This document shows positions 5,909-5,983 of a stretch of DNA of 5,983 nt, piece after piece. The notes beneath the pieces were generated by a model that had not been told where the DNA came from, did no database searches, and worked only from the letters and a program-made list of their open reading frames with translations. How positions within the stretch are numbered: position 1 is the first letter of the stretch; each line of letters begins with the position of its first letter. This DNA is from DATGFK01 sp040007395 (GTDB taxonomy: Bacteria; Chloroflexota; Anaerolineae; Aggregatilineales; UBA2796). The stretch lies in assembly GCA_040007395.1 (NCBI GenBank), contig JBDTVG010000052.1, forward strand, positions 1 to 5,983, given 5' to 3'. The translations under genes were made by a program, and so were the position numbers.

Positions 5909-5983
5909 TTACGGTTGCGTCGGCGTGGGTGGCAGATCCGCGCTGGTGAACTCGAATGCGCCAATATCGCAGGCGGTGTCATT
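5909..5983 (-). CDS. C-terminal end of a choice-of-anchor Q / parallel beta-helix type protein (partial)
   Basis: The minus-strand frame is open from the right edge to a TAA at 5909-5911 and gives 24 residues: NDTACDIGAFEFTSADLPPT followed by PTQP. The C-[DN]-I-G-A-[FY]-E signature is the typical end of secreted proteins with right-handed parallel beta-helix repeats and a choice-of-anchor Q domain. The Thr/Pro-rich tail after it is common in large secreted proteins of Chloroflexota. The body of the gene lies outside the window. Its stop codon overlaps an ATG of the next frame (TAATG). Confidence 0.72.
   Translation of the reverse strand, partial: NDTACDIGAFEFTSADLPPTPTQP

Overview
The window reads as a bacterial chromosomal segment in which every clearly supported gene except one partial gene at the left edge lies on the minus strand. 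Several features together suggest Chloroflexota, at low to moderate confidence: a leucine T-box leader in front of a bacterial-type LeuRS, a 'CDIGAFE' C-terminus of the choice-of-anchor Q / parallel beta-helix type with a Thr/Pro-rich tail, a HEAT-repeat protein of a widespread bacterial family, and mid-range GC. This is inference from gene content; no search was run.

Layout, left to right: (a) 2-118, the C-terminal end of an unrecognised plus-strand gene. (b) 202-236, a 10-bp hairpin between convergent genes. (c) 238-936 (minus), an unrecognised protein that probably starts at a rare ATT codon with a good Shine-Dalgarno site, with a -10 box at 981-986. (d) 995-1016, a hairpin after leuS. (e) 1034-3781 (minus), leuS, leucyl-tRNA synthetase. 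(f) 3824-3860, a strong intrinsic terminator reading leftward just before leuS. (g) 3885-4013 (minus), a small gene for a 42-residue basic protein. (h) 4172-4488, a T-box riboswitch leader with a CUC (Leu) specifier, its terminator at 4172-4208 and its promoter at 4511-4538. (i) 4242-4314, a complete tRNA-Ala(GGC) gene inside that T-box leader, where Stem III normally sits. (j) 4692-5849 (minus), a HEAT-repeat protein. (k) 5909-5983 (minus), the end of a choice-of-anchor Q type surface protein.

The centre of the window is one leucine-responsive unit. Transcription starts near 4503 and makes Stem I with its K-turn, S-turn and CUC specifier, then Stem II and a GC-rich IIA/B-like segment. It then passes through a full tRNA-Ala, and only afterwards makes the antiterminator T-box motif and the competing terminator. 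When uncharged tRNA-Leu accumulates, the leader should read through into the 42-residue gene and, if the second terminator at 3824-3860 is passed, into leuS. The embedded tRNA and the second terminator are the two unusual points: tRNA maturation would cut the sensor away from the switch, and leuS is not the first gene after the switch.

The genes on either side (238-936 and 4692-5849) look more AT-rich than leuS and may be accessory genes around a core housekeeping locus.
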